The notes under the pieces are model-generated. The model was given only the letters and a program-made list of their open reading frames with translations. It searched no databases and had not been told where the DNA came from. Positions 1 through 8,494 of a DNA stretch of 64,000 bases are shown here, one piece after another. Both the position numbers and the translations under genes were made by a program. Origin of the DNA: DASZRZ01 sp963732925 (GTDB taxonomy: Bacteria; Acidobacteriota; Terriglobia; Terriglobales; Acidobacteriaceae); NCBI GenBank assembly GCA_963732925.1, contig CAVTBJ010000006.1, positions 1 to 64,000 of the forward strand. The letters are read 5' to 3'. Every line of letters starts with the position of its first letter. The stretch's first letter is position 1.

Positions 1-850
1 GTCCCCGAAGAGCAGGTCCAGGAGGGTATGGCGCTCCTTTTCCGGGTGCACCAGGGAGGGTTCGCCTTTGATCCCGACCGCCTTTGCCGTGGCCTCCACC
101 GCGCCACGGAAGTCAGCAATCTGGTCGACCAGCTTCAGAGCCAGGGCCTGCTGGCCGGTCCAGACTCTCCCGTCGGCAATGGGCTGGATCTGCGTCCACC
201 TTCATGCCCCGGCCCTCGGCAACAGCGTTGATGAACTGGGCGTGCATGTTGTCTACCAGACTCTGCAGGTAAGCACGCTCCTCGGGAGTCATGGGGCGCG
301 CGGGATTGCCGATATCCTTAAGCTTGCCGGCCTTAATCAGCACCTGGTTCAGCTTCGCCCAACGAAGCAGGTCGCCATAGTTGTAATACTCCATAATGAC
401 ACCAATGGAGCCGACGATACTGGCCTCGTTGGCGAAGATTTTATTGGCCGCAGAAGCGATATAGTAGCCGCCGCTGGCTCCCACGGTTTCAATGGAAGCT
501 GCAACAAATTTTTTCTTCTGGTCGCGCACACGACGGACTTCCCGATAGATTTCTTCGGAAGCGGCGGCGCCGCCACCGGGGGTGTTGAGGTGCAAAATGA
601 TGGCCTTAACGGAGTCGTCGTCGCCAAATTCACGAATCTCGCGAACGGTCTCTTCGGGATCGAGAATAATGCCCTCGATTTTGACCACCCCGATTTTGCC
701 GCCAGAGCCCCCTGTGACGAAATAACGCCCGCCCTGTTCGCCGTTCAGCGTGAAATACACAAGGGTAAAGACGGCCAGAACAAAGACTGCAAAGGCGGCG
801 CCGCCAATCAGGACCCAAAGCCACATCCGGGAGCGAGCTTCCTCATTCAT
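1..850 (-). CDS. sppA: Signal peptide peptidase SppA, frameshifted, 3' end outside window
   Basis: SppA-type serine protease (peptidase family S49), a membrane-anchored enzyme that degrades signal peptides left in the membrane. Reading starts at an ATG at 850. Residues 11-34 form one transmembrane anchor; Ser126 lies in VGASGGYY and Lys178 in AGKLKDIG, matching the Ser-Lys dyad of short SppA proteins. Around 193-205 one surplus base shifts the frame; the other frame then carries the conserved IADGRVWTGQQAL segment and continues to the window edge. Both halves are well conserved, so the shift is more likely a sequence error than an inactivating mutation. The gene diverges from dinB, 122 bases away. 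Confidence 0.9.
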
Positions 851-972
851 AGCCAAGTAATAGTTTAGCACCGATATTTGGCCGGTTTGTGGAGGGATAT
901 CCGCGAACGGAATTCCTGCGCCAGGCTGGGCAGGAGCGGCCAGAACCGCGTTACCATGCGGGAGGCGTGAAA

Positions 973-2208
973 ATGGTTTTTCATGTCGATATGGATGCGT
1001 TCTTTGTTTCTGTGGAAGAACTGTTTGATTCCTCTCTGCGCGGCAAACCCGTAGTGGTGGGTGGGGATAGGAACGAACGCGGAGTGGTAGCGGCGGCTTC
1101 TTACGAGGCGAGGAAATACGGGGTTCATTCGGCAATGCCGCTATGCACCGCAGCCAGGCTATGCCCCCAGGCAATTTTTGTTCATGGCCACCCGGATAGG
1201 TACCGGGAGTACTCGGGGAAAGTTCGCGGGGTGCTGCAGCAGTTCACGCCGCAGGTGGAGATGGCATCGATCGATGAGGCATATCTGGATATGAGTGGGA
1301 CAGAGCGGCTGCATGGGCCGCCATTACGGGCGGCCAATGCCCTGCACGAGCGCGTGGGCTGTATGACCGGATTGAACTGCTCGGTAGGAATTGCCACTTC
1401 GCGGCTGGTGGCGAAAGTTGCTTCTGACCAGGCAAAGCGCAACGGAATTTTGTGGATCGTTCCCGGGGGCGAGGCGGCGTTTCTGGCTCCTCTGGAGGTT
1501 CGGAAGATTCCCGGGATCGGCAAAGTCGGGGAGAAGAACCTGAACGCAATGGGGATTCGGAAAGTTGGAGACCTGGCGTGCCTGAAAGAGGTTTCCTGCA
1601 GGAAAGGTTCGGGAAAATGGGGGCTGGCGCTGGCCGGCAAGGCCCGGGGGTTGGATGCCGGGGCCTGGTTCGACGAGGAAATTGGCGAGGGCAGCGGTCC
1701 CAAGTCGATCAGCCACGAACATACGTTTGGCGAGGATACGGCGGATGAGGAAGAACTGGAATCCACGCTGGCGCGACTGTGCGAAATGGTGGGACGGCGT
1801 TTGCGGGAACAAGGGCTACATGCGCGTACGATCCAACTGAAACTGCGGTACAAAGATTTCTCGACGATCACGCGGGCGCATACGCTGGCCACGATGACGC
1901 AACTGGATACCGAACTCTACAGCGAGATACGAAACCTGTTCCGCCGGAACTGGAATGGTGCAGAGGCGGTGCGCCTGCTGGGAGTGCAAGCCTCTTCCCT
2001 GGAACCCCTCGAAGGACAGATGGGGCTGATGGATGCTGACAGGAACCATCGCTGGAAGCAGGCGTTGGCCGTCACCGACCGGCTGCGGGACCGGTTTGGG
2101 GAAGGGGCGGTGGGCCTGGCCAGCGGCATGCGCGGGCAGTTCCGAGAGCGTACGCACGAAAACCCGGCGGGGCTGCCGGGAAGGAATAAGACGAAGCCGG
2201 AAACGTGA
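973..2208 (+). CDS. dinB: DNA polymerase IV (Y-family translesion polymerase)
   Basis: Translesion DNA polymerase that copies across damaged template with low fidelity. The ATG at 973 is chosen because GGAGG lies 7 bases upstream and the protein then opens with MVFHVDMDAFF, the standard DinB start with metal-binding Asp6 and Asp8. Asp101-Glu102 in SIDEAYLD complete the catalytic site. A helix-hairpin-helix segment (VRKIPGIGKVGEKNL) and the little-finger domain follow. The C-terminal GQMGLMD could be a beta-clamp-binding motif. At 411 residues it is slightly longer than E. coli DinB (351), with a basic tail. The frame is intact. Confidence 0.95.
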   Translation: MVFHVDMDAFFVSVEELFDSSLRGKPVVVGGDRNERGVVAAASYEARKYGVHSAMPLCTAARLCPQAIFVHGHPDRYREYSGKVRGVLQQFTPQVEMASIDEAYLDMSGTERLHGPPLRAANALHERVGCMTGLNCSVGIATSRLVAKVASDQAKRNGILWIVPGGEAAFLAPLEVRKIPGIGKVGEKNLNAMGIRKVGDLACLKEVSCRKGSGKWGLALAGKARGLDAGAWFDEEIGEGSGPKSISHEHTFGEDTADEEELESTLARLCEMVGRRLREQGLHARTIQLKLRYKDFSTITRAHTLATMTQLDTELYSEIRNLFRRNWNGAEAVRLLGVQASSLEPLEGQMGLMDADRNHRWKQALAVTDRLRDRFGEGAVGLASGMRGQFRERTHENPAGLPGRNKTKPET

Positions 2209-2335
2209 CGCCTTTTTTACCAGGGACGGCGGAACCTTTGATGCGGGAACTCTGACTGTGTTGTCGGCTCGAGTGGCTTGTTATCGCGGTTGCGGGTTGA
2301 GAGGGCTGCATGCATGTTCCTGGGGGTTGGAACTC

Positions 2336-2379
2336 GGGGATTCTTCGCTGCGATCAGGACGGCAGCGCTCGGGATGACC
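2336..2379. repeat. Dispersed HPERS-type repeat
   Basis: A GATTCTTCGCTGCG...CAGGACGGCAGCGCTCGGGATGAC segment in the dinB-hemB spacer. Repeats of this type, which read HPERS/HPERSEG in one frame, are scattered through acidobacterial intergenic regions. A related copy lies at 24740-24870 in this window. Confidence 0.5.
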
Positions 2380-2398
2380 GGACCGGAAAGTGGCGCGG

Positions 2399-2407
2399 TG
2401 CTAGAAT
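2399..2407 (+). promoter_or_regulatory. Extended -10 promoter for hemB
   Basis: TGC-TAGAAT matches an extended -10 element (TGn plus hexamer). It would start transcription near 2414, about 36 bases before hemB. No good -35 box is seen, which extended -10 promoters can tolerate. The same TGCTAGAAT string stands before lepA. Confidence 0.45.
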
Positions 2408-2449
2408 TTTCCGAGTATCCCTTTTCGGATATTCCTTAAGGATGGGCTT

Positions 2450-3491
2450 ATGACGTTCCCCATTACACGCATGCGCCGACTGCGCCGCTCGGAGGGCTTG
2501 CGCGGATTCGTTCGGGAGACGCGGCTCACGCCCGAAGGATTTATCTACCCACTCTTTGTATGTCCGGGGGAAGGGGTACGCAAGGAAGTCGGGTCCATGC
2601 CGGGAGTATTCAACCTCTCGGTGGATGAGGCGGTGAAGGAAGCGGAGGAGGCCAGATCACTGGGAATTCCCGCAGTTGTGCTCTTTGGGCTGCCGGAAAG
2701 CAAAGATGAGCAGGCGACGGGCGCTTGGGAGGACAACGGCATTGTCCAGCGCGCGACGCGGGCACATGAAGCGCGAGGTGAAGGAACTGCTGGTGGTAGG
2801 TGACGTTTGCCTGTGCGAATACATGTCGCACGGCCACTGCGGGGTTATACGGAACGTCGGGCAGGCGAATTCGCTGGGGGCGGCAGCGGCCAATATGGAC
2901 GCAGCAGCGGCATCAGCCACGGATTACGAGATCGTGAATGACGCCAGCCTGGAATTGCTGGCGAAAACGGCGGTTTCGCAGGCACGAGCGGGCGCGGACG
3001 TAATTGCTCCCTCGGACATGATGGACGGGCGGATAGCGGCGATTCGGGCGGCACTGGATGAGGCGGGTTTTTTGCAGGTTCCGATTCTCTCCTACGCCGC
3101 CAAATTTGCCAGCGGCTTTTATGGCCCGTTCCGTGAAGCTGCAGACTCGGCGCCGCAATTTGGCGACCGGCGCTCCTACCAGATGGATCCCGCCAACTTC
3201 CGCGAGGCCATGCAGGAAATGGAACTGGATCTGGAGGAAGGCGCCGACATGCTGATGGTGAAACCGGCGATGCCTTATCTCGATGTGATTCATGCGGCCC
3301 GACAGCGCTTTGATGTTCCGATTGCGGCCTATCAGGTTTCCGGCGAGTACGCGATGATCGAGGCCGCCGCGCGCAACGGCTGGATTGATCGCGAACGAGT
3401 GATGCTGGAGTCTTTAACTGCAATCCAGCGCGCCGGGGCCGGAATTATTCTCACCTACTTCGCCAAGGATGTTGCACGCTTGATTGGCTGA
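2450..3491 (+). CDS. hemB: Porphobilinogen synthase (delta-aminolevulinate dehydratase), frameshifted
   Basis: Condenses two 5-aminolevulinate molecules to porphobilinogen, an early step of tetrapyrrole synthesis. The ATG at 2450 has AAGGA about 8 bases upstream. The first frame runs to GIVQRATRA; one surplus base near 2758-2765 moves the reading to the frame starting MKREVKELLVVGDVCLCEY. The DVCLCEYMSHGHCG motif is the cysteine-rich zinc site of zinc-dependent HemB. The Schiff-base lysines are in SYAAKFAS and LMVKPA. Between HGHCGVI and NDASLELLAKTA there is an extra alanine-rich stretch of about 20 residues not present in E. coli HemB. The gene is normally essential, so a sequence error is the likeliest cause of the shift. 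Confidence 0.92.
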
Positions 3492-3586
3492 AGATTTGAT
3501 GTATACGATCCACGCCCGTCCGACACTGTCGGAAGCCATGCTGAATGCGTTCGAGAGCGTGTAAGAATTGGCAATCAACGGCCTGA
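3484..3586 (+). pseudogene. lpdA: Remnant of dihydrolipoyl dehydrogenase 3' end
   Basis: The frame containing ATG 3499 reads EDLMYTIHARPTLSEAM followed by LNAFESV, a stop TAA at 3562-3564, then ELAING. This resembles the C-terminus of dihydrolipoyl dehydrogenases (HAHPTLSEAxLEAF...VxGxAIN). About 33 codons remain, starting inside the hemB stop region and ending next to lipB. Lipoylation and 2-oxoacid dehydrogenase genes follow directly, so the fragment fits the neighbourhood as the leftover of a deleted lpdA. No Rossmann or disulfide-site part is present. Assignment rests on the HxRPTLSEA motif. Confidence 0.6.
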
Positions 3587-3602
3587 GAATTTTCAGGTTC
3601 TT

Positions 3603-4379
3603 ATGATTTCGGTTATCCAACTCGGCCGGGTAGACTATGCAACAGGTCTCGAGCTGCAGCGATCCCTGGTGGAACTGCGCAAGAAAGGCGAAATCGGCGA
3701 CGTTCTGCTGCTGCTTGAGCACGCGCCAGTCATCACACTGGGACGAAATGCCAAGCGGCAGAATGTGATCGCGACCGACGAGCTATTGCGGCAGCGCGGT
3801 GTGGGATTGTGGGAATGCGATCGGGGCGGCGATGTGACCTTCCATGGACCGGGACAACTGGTGGGATACCCGATTGTCGATCTGCGGGCCTCGATCAGAG
3901 CAGACGGGCAGAAGAAAACCCTTGGCGCGGTGGAGTACGTTCGCAGGCTGGAAGAAGTACTGATCCGAACCTGCGCCGAGTTTGGGGTTGCAGCACAACG
4001 AGTAACAGGATTGACCGGGGTGTGGACGCAAAAGCCGGAACCGGGCAAGATTGCCGCCATCGGAGTACATATTTCACGTGGGGTGACCTCCCACGGGTTC
4101 GCTCTTAACGTGACGACGGACCTGGAGTACTTCGATTTGATTGTCCCCTGCGGCATCCGCGACAAAAAGGTCACGTCTCTGGCTCAGGAAAGTCCCCGCG
4201 CGCCGGGTCTTCAGCAGGCCTGCGAATCAGTCTCGCGCAACTTCGGGCTGGTATTTCAGCAGCAAATGCTCTGGGTGGACACACTCGATGCGCTGCTGGG
4301 GCGGAGAGTTGGAATCCCCTTGAAGCCGCCGGATGCGGAACGCCGCATGGCAGGCGAGGAAGAGACGTTCTGGGCCTAA
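3603..4379 (+). CDS. lipB: Octanoyltransferase LipB
   Basis: Transfers octanoyl groups from acyl carrier protein to lipoyl domains, the first step of endogenous lipoate synthesis. The 258-residue protein carries RGGDVTFHGPGQLVGYP, catalytic Cys183 in IVPCGI and Lys149 in GKIAAIGVH, all diagnostic of LipB. The frame is intact from ATG 3603. It stands between an lpdA remnant and an E2 gene with two lipoyl domains, so its substrate protein is probably encoded next door. The last 30 residues are polar and not conserved. Confidence 0.95.
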   Translation: MISVIQLGRVDYATGLELQRSLVELRKKGEIGDVLLLLEHAPVITLGRNAKRQNVIATDELLRQRGVGLWECDRGGDVTFHGPGQLVGYPIVDLRASIRADGQKKTLGAVEYVRRLEEVLIRTCAEFGVAAQRVTGLTGVWTQKPEPGKIAAIGVHISRGVTSHGFALNVTTDLEYFDLIVPCGIRDKKVTSLAQESPRAPGLQQACESVSRNFGLVFQQQMLWVDTLDALLGRRVGIPLKPPDAERRMAGEEETFWA

Positions 4380-4695
4380 GTCGTACTACCAGAAATAAAG
4401 GCGATCGAGGACCCATCGGCGGAGATTCCTCAACTCACGCATTCCTAGACAAATATTTCAGATCCCCTCCGGAGAGAGCGCGTGCTGACGGCACAAGATC
4501 GCACTCCGGACTGTTGTATTACCGGCAACCGGGGGAAAACGTCCAGGTAGCGCCCTTGAGGCTTTCGAATGCCCGGGGCAGGTCGCGGCAGATGCGTATA
4601 ATGATGGGTTTGCCGGGCTGCTTGCCGATTCTTTGGATTGCAGCACAGCATTCCCCAACGACGCAGCAAGCGTTCAGGGCGGGAGCCGACGCACT
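4380..4695. other. Spacer between lipB and E2
   Basis: No gene is supported here. A perfect TATAAT at 4597-4602 on the plus strand could be the -10 box for the E2 gene, but no -35 box stands at 16-18 bases and the leader would be about 90 bases. The rest shows no clear hairpin or repeat. Confidence 0.3.
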
Positions 4696-6324
4696 ATGCC
4701 AACCGATGTGATTATGCCGCAGATGGGTGAGTCGATTTTTGAAGGCACCATCACGAAATGGCTGAAAAAACCGGGAGAACAGGTTCAGCGGGACGAGCCT
4801 CTCTTTGAAATTTCGACCGATAAAGTAGATGCGGAAATTCCCTCGCCCGCCAGCGGTGTTCTGAAAGAAGTGCGCGCCCAAGAGGGAGAAACCGTCCAAG
4901 TCAACAGCGTGGTGGGAATTATCGACTCCGATGGAGCCGCAGCCCCCGGCACCGGGTCGGCGAAAACGACGGCAGCACCACAGGGAGCGAAACCTCCTGC
5001 GGGGAGCGGCGGGCGTGCGAACGGAGCTTCGGTTCCAGCCGAAAAACCCGAAGTACAAGCGAAGGGTGCACGGACGGAAGTGGTGATGCCGCAGATGGGC
5101 GAGTCCATCTTTGAGGGCACCATCACCAAGTGGCTCAAAAAGACCAGGGAACGCGTTCAGCAGGATGAGCCATTATTTGAGATATCAACGGACAAGGTGG
5201 ATGCGGAAATCCCAGCTCCGGTGGGTGGCGTGCTGCAAGAGATCCGCGCGGCGGAGGGGCAAACCGTCCAGGTGAATTCTGTTGTGGCCGTGATCGCGGC
5301 CGAAGGCGCTGCTCCGGCGGCGGTCGCGCCCACACCACAGCCGGCGGAGAAGCCTCAACCGGTGACGACGGCAGCACCCGCGGCTCCGGCAGCCGAGGTC
5401 GAAGCGGAGCAGGTTCGCTCTTCCCCGCTGGTGCGCAAAATTGCTCGAGAACAGGGTGTAGACCTTCGCCTAGTTCCAGGCAGCGGAATGGGGGGGCGCG
5501 TCACTAAGGAAGACATGGATCGCTTTATCGCCAGCCAGAAAGAGCCCGCAGCGGCGCCAGTTGCTTTCACAAGCCGACCCGAAGCAGTCCCCACCCCGGC
5601 GGCTGGTGCAGGAGCGACTCCTGGCGAGGTGGTTCCGATGTCCCCCATGCGCAAGAAGATTGCGGAACGCATGGTGGAATCCAAGCGGACCAGCGCTCAT
5701 GTTCACAGTGTGTATGAGGTCGACATGACGCGCGTGGTCAACGTGCGCGAGCGCGAAAAACGAACCTTCGAACAACGCACGGGAACGAAACTGACCTACA
5801 CGACATTTTTTATACGGGCTGCGGTGGAGGCTCTGCGACAGTTTCCCATTCTAAATGCCTCGGTGGAAGGCAACAGCATTCACTATCACCGTCCTATCAA
5901 CATTGGAGTGGCGGTATCACTGGACTGGGGTTTGATTGTGCCAGTGATCAAGAATGCCGAGGAAAAGAACTTTCTGGGCCTGCAGCGGACCATGCTGGAG
6001 CTGGCGGACCGCGCACGCAGCAAGAAGCTGGTTCCCGAGGACGTCCAAGACGGTACATTTACGGTCACTAACCCGGGAAGTTTCGGGCAGATGTTCGGCC
6101 TGCCGATCATTCTGCAGCCTCAAGTGGCGATTCTGGGCATTGGATCCATTAAAAAGCAGGCTGTGGTGGTGACCGCGGCGGATGGCACGGACTCCATTGC
6201 CATCCGCTCGATTTGTCACATTTCGATTGGATACGATCACAGGGTAATCGACGGAGCGGTAGCCGACCAGTTCCTACGAGCCGTGGCGCAATATTTGGAG
6301 GGGTGGAAAGAACCTCTAGGATAG
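4696..6324 (+). CDS. 2-oxoacid dehydrogenase E2 (dihydrolipoyl acyltransferase), two lipoyl domains
   Basis: Core acyltransferase of a pyruvate, 2-oxoglutarate or branched-chain dehydrogenase complex. From ATG 4696, two near-identical lipoyl domains occupy residues 2-77 and 128-201, with lipoyl lysines 43 and 167 in STDKVDAEI. They are joined by Ala/Pro-rich linkers. An E3/E1-binding domain (SSPLVRKIAREQGVDLRLV) follows near 240-280, then the CoA-acyltransferase catalytic domain ending with DHRVIDG. An upstream in-frame ATG at 4633 is possible, but PTDVIMPQMGES is the natural N-terminus. Substrate cannot be decided from sequence; the DKVDAEI lipoyl type is common in succinyl- and branched-chain-type E2s. 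lipB upstream supplies the cofactor. Confidence 0.9.
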   Translation: MPTDVIMPQMGESIFEGTITKWLKKPGEQVQRDEPLFEISTDKVDAEIPSPASGVLKEVRAQEGETVQVNSVVGIIDSDGAAAPGTGSAKTTAAPQGAKPPAGSGGRANGASVPAEKPEVQAKGARTEVVMPQMGESIFEGTITKWLKKTRERVQQDEPLFEISTDKVDAEIPAPVGGVLQEIRAAEGQTVQVNSVVAVIAAEGAAPAAVAPTPQPAEKPQPVTTAAPAAPAAEVEAEQVRSSPLVRKIAREQGVDLRLVPGSGMGGRVTKEDMDRFIASQKEPAAAPVAFTSRPEAVPTPAAGAGATPGEVVPMSPMRKKIAERMVESKRTSAHVHSVYEVDMTRVVNVREREKRTFEQRTGTKLTYTTFFIRAAVEALRQFPILNASVEGNSIHYHRPINIGVAVSLDWGLIVPVIKNAEEKNFLGLQRTMLELADRARSKKLVPEDVQDGTFTVTNPGSFGQMFGLPIILQPQVAILGIGSIKKQAVVVTAADGTDSIAIRSICHISIGYDHRVIDGAVADQFLRAVAQYLEGWKEPLG

Positions 6325-6345
6325 CCATCTGGGCGGGAGAGAACA

Positions 6346-6373
6346 AAAGGCGGCGGGAAAACCCGCCGCCTTT
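6346..6373 (+). terminator. Rho-independent terminator after E2
   Basis: Perfect 12-bp stem AAAGGCGGCGGG / CCCGCCGCCTTT with an AAAA loop, followed by CATTTTCC, 22 bases after the E2 stop. Confidence 0.85.
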
Positions 6374-6509
6374 CATTTTCCGGAGGACAGTGTTGAAGGA
6401 AATGAAGCAGGAGAATCTTGGAGTCCGTGCCGGCGGAGGTTCCGCTCAAAATGAAACGCGATACATGCGAGTTCATCTCCGAGGCTTCAAAAGCTGGAGA
6501 GGAATTGGG

Positions 6510-6725
6510 TCAGCGCTTTTCCTGGACAGCGGACAGGCAGCGCCCGTAAAGCTGAAGCAGGTGATCAGCATAGTCCTCAGCGCGCGCAACCGTTCCGCCC
6601 TGAAAACCTGCGGTCGGGCTTGCAGCCTTGCCCATGCCGGTTGTGAGAGCAATGAACTTCATTAAATCCAAGGCGATGTCTTGGTCTCGTCGGGCGCCGA
6701 GGGGAAGATTGGCGAGTTCACTCAT
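6510..6725 (-). CDS. Small uncharacterised protein, 71 aa
   Basis: A 71-residue acidic/helical protein with the segment RDQDIALDLMKFIALTTG, then a Gly-rich turn, then EDYADHLLQLYGRCL. GGGAGG stands about 9 bases before the ATG at 6725, which makes translation convincing. There is no signal peptide or membrane segment. I do not recognise a named family; the pattern recalls small conserved acidobacterial proteins. It lies downstream of the S24 repressor on the same strand, about 120 bases away, so cotranscription is possible. Confidence 0.6.
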   Translation of the reverse strand: MSELANLPLGARRDQDIALDLMKFIALTTGMGKAASPTAGFQGGTVARAEDYADHLLQLYGRCLSAVQEKR

Positions 6726-6843
6726 ATAAAAAGGCCTCCCATGAAAAAAGAACTACCACAATGGCCGCCCGGCGGCGGGTTGCAAGAAAGTGATGATAGC
6801 AGATGAGAGGGAACGCCTGCCCAGCCGCTTGCATGAGGTGGCG

Positions 6844-7560
6844 TTAGGTCTCGATGGCAACGTGACAGACACGGCCGACAATGTAGTCGGCAAACGACGT
6901 TCCGTCTTCGATGGGAAGGATGGAAACAGGATAGTGACCGTTATGCGGCCGCAGGATAAGGTTCTGTCCGGTGAGTTCCACATATTTGATGGTGCAGGTC
7001 CCGTGGAGTCGAACGGCATACATGTTGCGCTCTCTCTTTCGGTAAGGACGCAGCGAGTTGTAATGACGATCAATGAGCAGTGTAGCTCCCGGAAGAAGCC
7101 TGGGGTGCATGCTCATTCCATCATGAGCATTCACCTTGATCAGCACGAAACGGTGCCACAGGTCGCGCGGACTTTCCAAACCTGGTTTTAAGCGGCGAAG
7201 AAAGCTCTTCTTGACCTTGAGAATTTCCTTCACATTTTCGCTGGTGATTGCCGGCTGGCTGGCGGCGACGGTGTCTTCCACAAGAACGACATTTTCGAAC
7301 TCGCCTTCATCGGGGGCTATCGTGGTGGCTCGGCGGTTCACTTCCTCCGACTTCAGCAAATCAAAGATCGAAAGCTGCTGAACGGCGAGCACACGATCCA
7401 TTCCTTCCAAACTGAGCCCGCGCTTGGAGTTGAGAAAATTGCAGATGTGAGCCTGTCGGAAGCCGGTCTGGCGCGATAGTTCCAGGCCGGTCAGCGTCCC
7501 CGCCTCAATGCGAGCCCGCAAGGTTTTGCGCAACCGCTCCTGGAGAGTGCGAAATCTCAT
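6844..7560 (-). CDS. S24/CI-like transcriptional repressor (XRE HTH plus peptidase S24 domain)
   Basis: A 238-residue two-domain regulator. Residues 20-60 form an XRE-type helix-turn-helix (ELSRQTGFRQAHICNFLNSK). The C-terminal half is a LexA/CI-like S24 domain: Ser150 in HDGMSMHPRLLPG and Lys192 in CTIKYVEL occupy the positions of the self-cleavage dyad. This suggests a repressor inactivated by RecA-stimulated autocleavage, but cleavage itself is inferred. AAGG is 4-5 bases before the ATG. It faces a divergent small gene across 141 bases of probable operator DNA and lies 6 kb from the phage-like cluster, which it might have controlled. Confidence 0.85.
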   Translation of the reverse strand: MRFRTLQERLRKTLRARIEAGTLTGLELSRQTGFRQAHICNFLNSKRGLSLEGMDRVLAVQQLSIFDLLKSEEVNRRATTIAPDEGEFENVVLVEDTVAASQPAITSENVKEILKVKKSFLRRLKPGLESPRDLWHRFVLIKVNAHDGMSMHPRLLPGATLLIDRHYNSLRPYRKRERNMYAVRLHGTCTIKYVELTGQNLILRPHNGHYPVSILPIEDGTSFADYIVGRVCHVAIET

Positions 7561-7701
7561 TTCGCCTTAGTATATTCAATGCGCTATACCTGTTGTGCTT
7601 GCGCATTAGCCATGAGAAAATTCATCGCTTGCTGTTGCTTTACGCAAAGCTATATGTTAGGGTCCGCAAGTATAGCTCAAGGAGGTTGCGACTAGGTTCG
7701 C
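7561..7701. promoter_or_regulatory. Divergent control region with repeated GCTATA motifs
   Basis: The spacer holds GCTATACC (7583-7590), GCTATATG (7649-7656) and the inverted GTATAGC (7670-7676), and a palindrome GCTTT-ACGC-AAAGC (7637-7650). AGTATA at 7569-7574 reads TATACT, a -10-like box, towards the repressor gene. These repeats are candidate operators for the S24 repressor; binding is inferred. Confidence 0.4.
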
Positions 7702-8007
7702 ATGTCTGAAAATTCAGGCACTTCCACTCCCCTTTCGGCCCTCAACCGCGTTTCGGGAAAACCGAACGGAGCAATCGCCGTGTCGGCAGAGACTGCCGGA
7801 GATGAACGGACCTTTCTGGAATTGCGCCGGAAGGTCCAGGACTCCGAGCTTCTCTCCAGCTCGACGGAGAGACTCCTGCAGACGATGCGGTTCAACGGGC
7901 GCCTCAGCATTGTGATCCAAAACGGGCGCGTGGTGAAGTCAGGATACGAGGAGGGATACTTCCGTCGAAAGAACGATCTTCAGGGCTGGAATGGAGCACC
8001 GGATTAG
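7702..8007 (+). CDS. Small uncharacterised protein, 101 aa
   Basis: Divergent from the S24 repressor. The protein is polar, with a Ser/Gly-rich N-terminus, a helical middle (FLELRRKVQDSELLSSSTERLL) and a C-terminal strand-rich segment RLSIVIQNGRVVKSGYEEG. AAGGAGG lies at 7679-7685, 16 bases before this ATG, which is long; no better in-frame start is seen. No family is recognised. Its position suggests a gene controlled by the repressor. Confidence 0.5.
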   Translation: MSENSGTSTPLSALNRVSGKPNGAIAVSAETAGDERTFLELRRKVQDSELLSSSTERLLQTMRFNGRLSIVIQNGRVVKSGYEEGYFRRKNDLQGWNGAPD

Positions 8008-8070
8008 CCTTGATGCCCGGGTTCGTTGGCGCCGGACTGGTGGATTTCAGCCAACGTCTGGCGGAGGGTA

Positions 8071-8090
8071 ACTGTTCACTCCCGAACAGT
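8071..8090. promoter_or_regulatory. 20-bp dyad upstream of the zinc-ribbon/sigma-like pair
   Basis: ACTGTTC-ACTCCC-GAACAGT: perfect 7-bp arms around a 6-base centre, about 150 bases before the zinc-ribbon gene and 63 bases after the preceding gene. It may be an operator; the short arms and lack of a T tract argue against a terminator. Confidence 0.4.
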
Positions 8091-8239
8091 CCTGTAGTTT
8101 TGTAGTCACAACTAAATAGCCAACGCAGGCCTACCGTACCGAAACGAGCCCTGCGCCGGAAGAGTTGGCGGAGCGATCCGTCGACTGGCCGGTGTGGGGC
8201 TTTTCTTTTGCCTTCCCCCCAAAACAGGAGCCAAACAAC

Positions 8240-8494
8240 ATGCAAGCATACAACTCCAACCAACTCGTAGACTTGAAGTACTGTGAACGTTGCGGCGGAC
8301 TCTGGCTGCGCGCCAAGGGCCACAGCGGAACTTATTGCAGCCCCTGCAGCCGGGAAATGGCCGAGTATCCGGCGGCGCGGGCAACAGCTCGAAAAAAGGA
8401 AACACGGACCGGCAAATTCAAGGGCATCCAGGGAACAGGGGTTCCCACGCCGCAGGGGCCGGCGAGTCCGCTGTGGGCTGGGAGCGTGCTATGA
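8240..8494 (+). CDS. Small zinc-ribbon protein, 84 aa
   Basis: Start ATG 8240 is backed by ACAGGAG 9 bases upstream. The protein has a four-cysteine zinc ribbon, CERCGGLWLR and YCSPCSREM, in residues 13-39, then a basic tail rich in Lys, Arg and Thr. The spacing fits a small nucleic-acid-binding or adaptor protein; the exact role is unknown. Its TGA overlaps the next ATG in ATGA, so it is translationally coupled to the sigma-region-4-like gene and the two probably act together. Confidence 0.7.
   Translation: MQAYNSNQLVDLKYCERCGGLWLRAKGHSGTYCSPCSREMAEYPAARATARKKETRTGKFKGIQGTGVPTPQGPASPLWAGSVL

Noticed and set aside
851..1174. N-terminal extension of sppA
   Set aside because: Would overlap dinB; the membrane anchor directly follows the ATG at 850.
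8071..8090. LexA box at the ACTGTTC/GAACAGT dyad
   Set aside because: Spacing does not fit the CTGT-N8-ACAG or GAAC-N4-GTTC LexA forms; kept only as an unassigned dyad.
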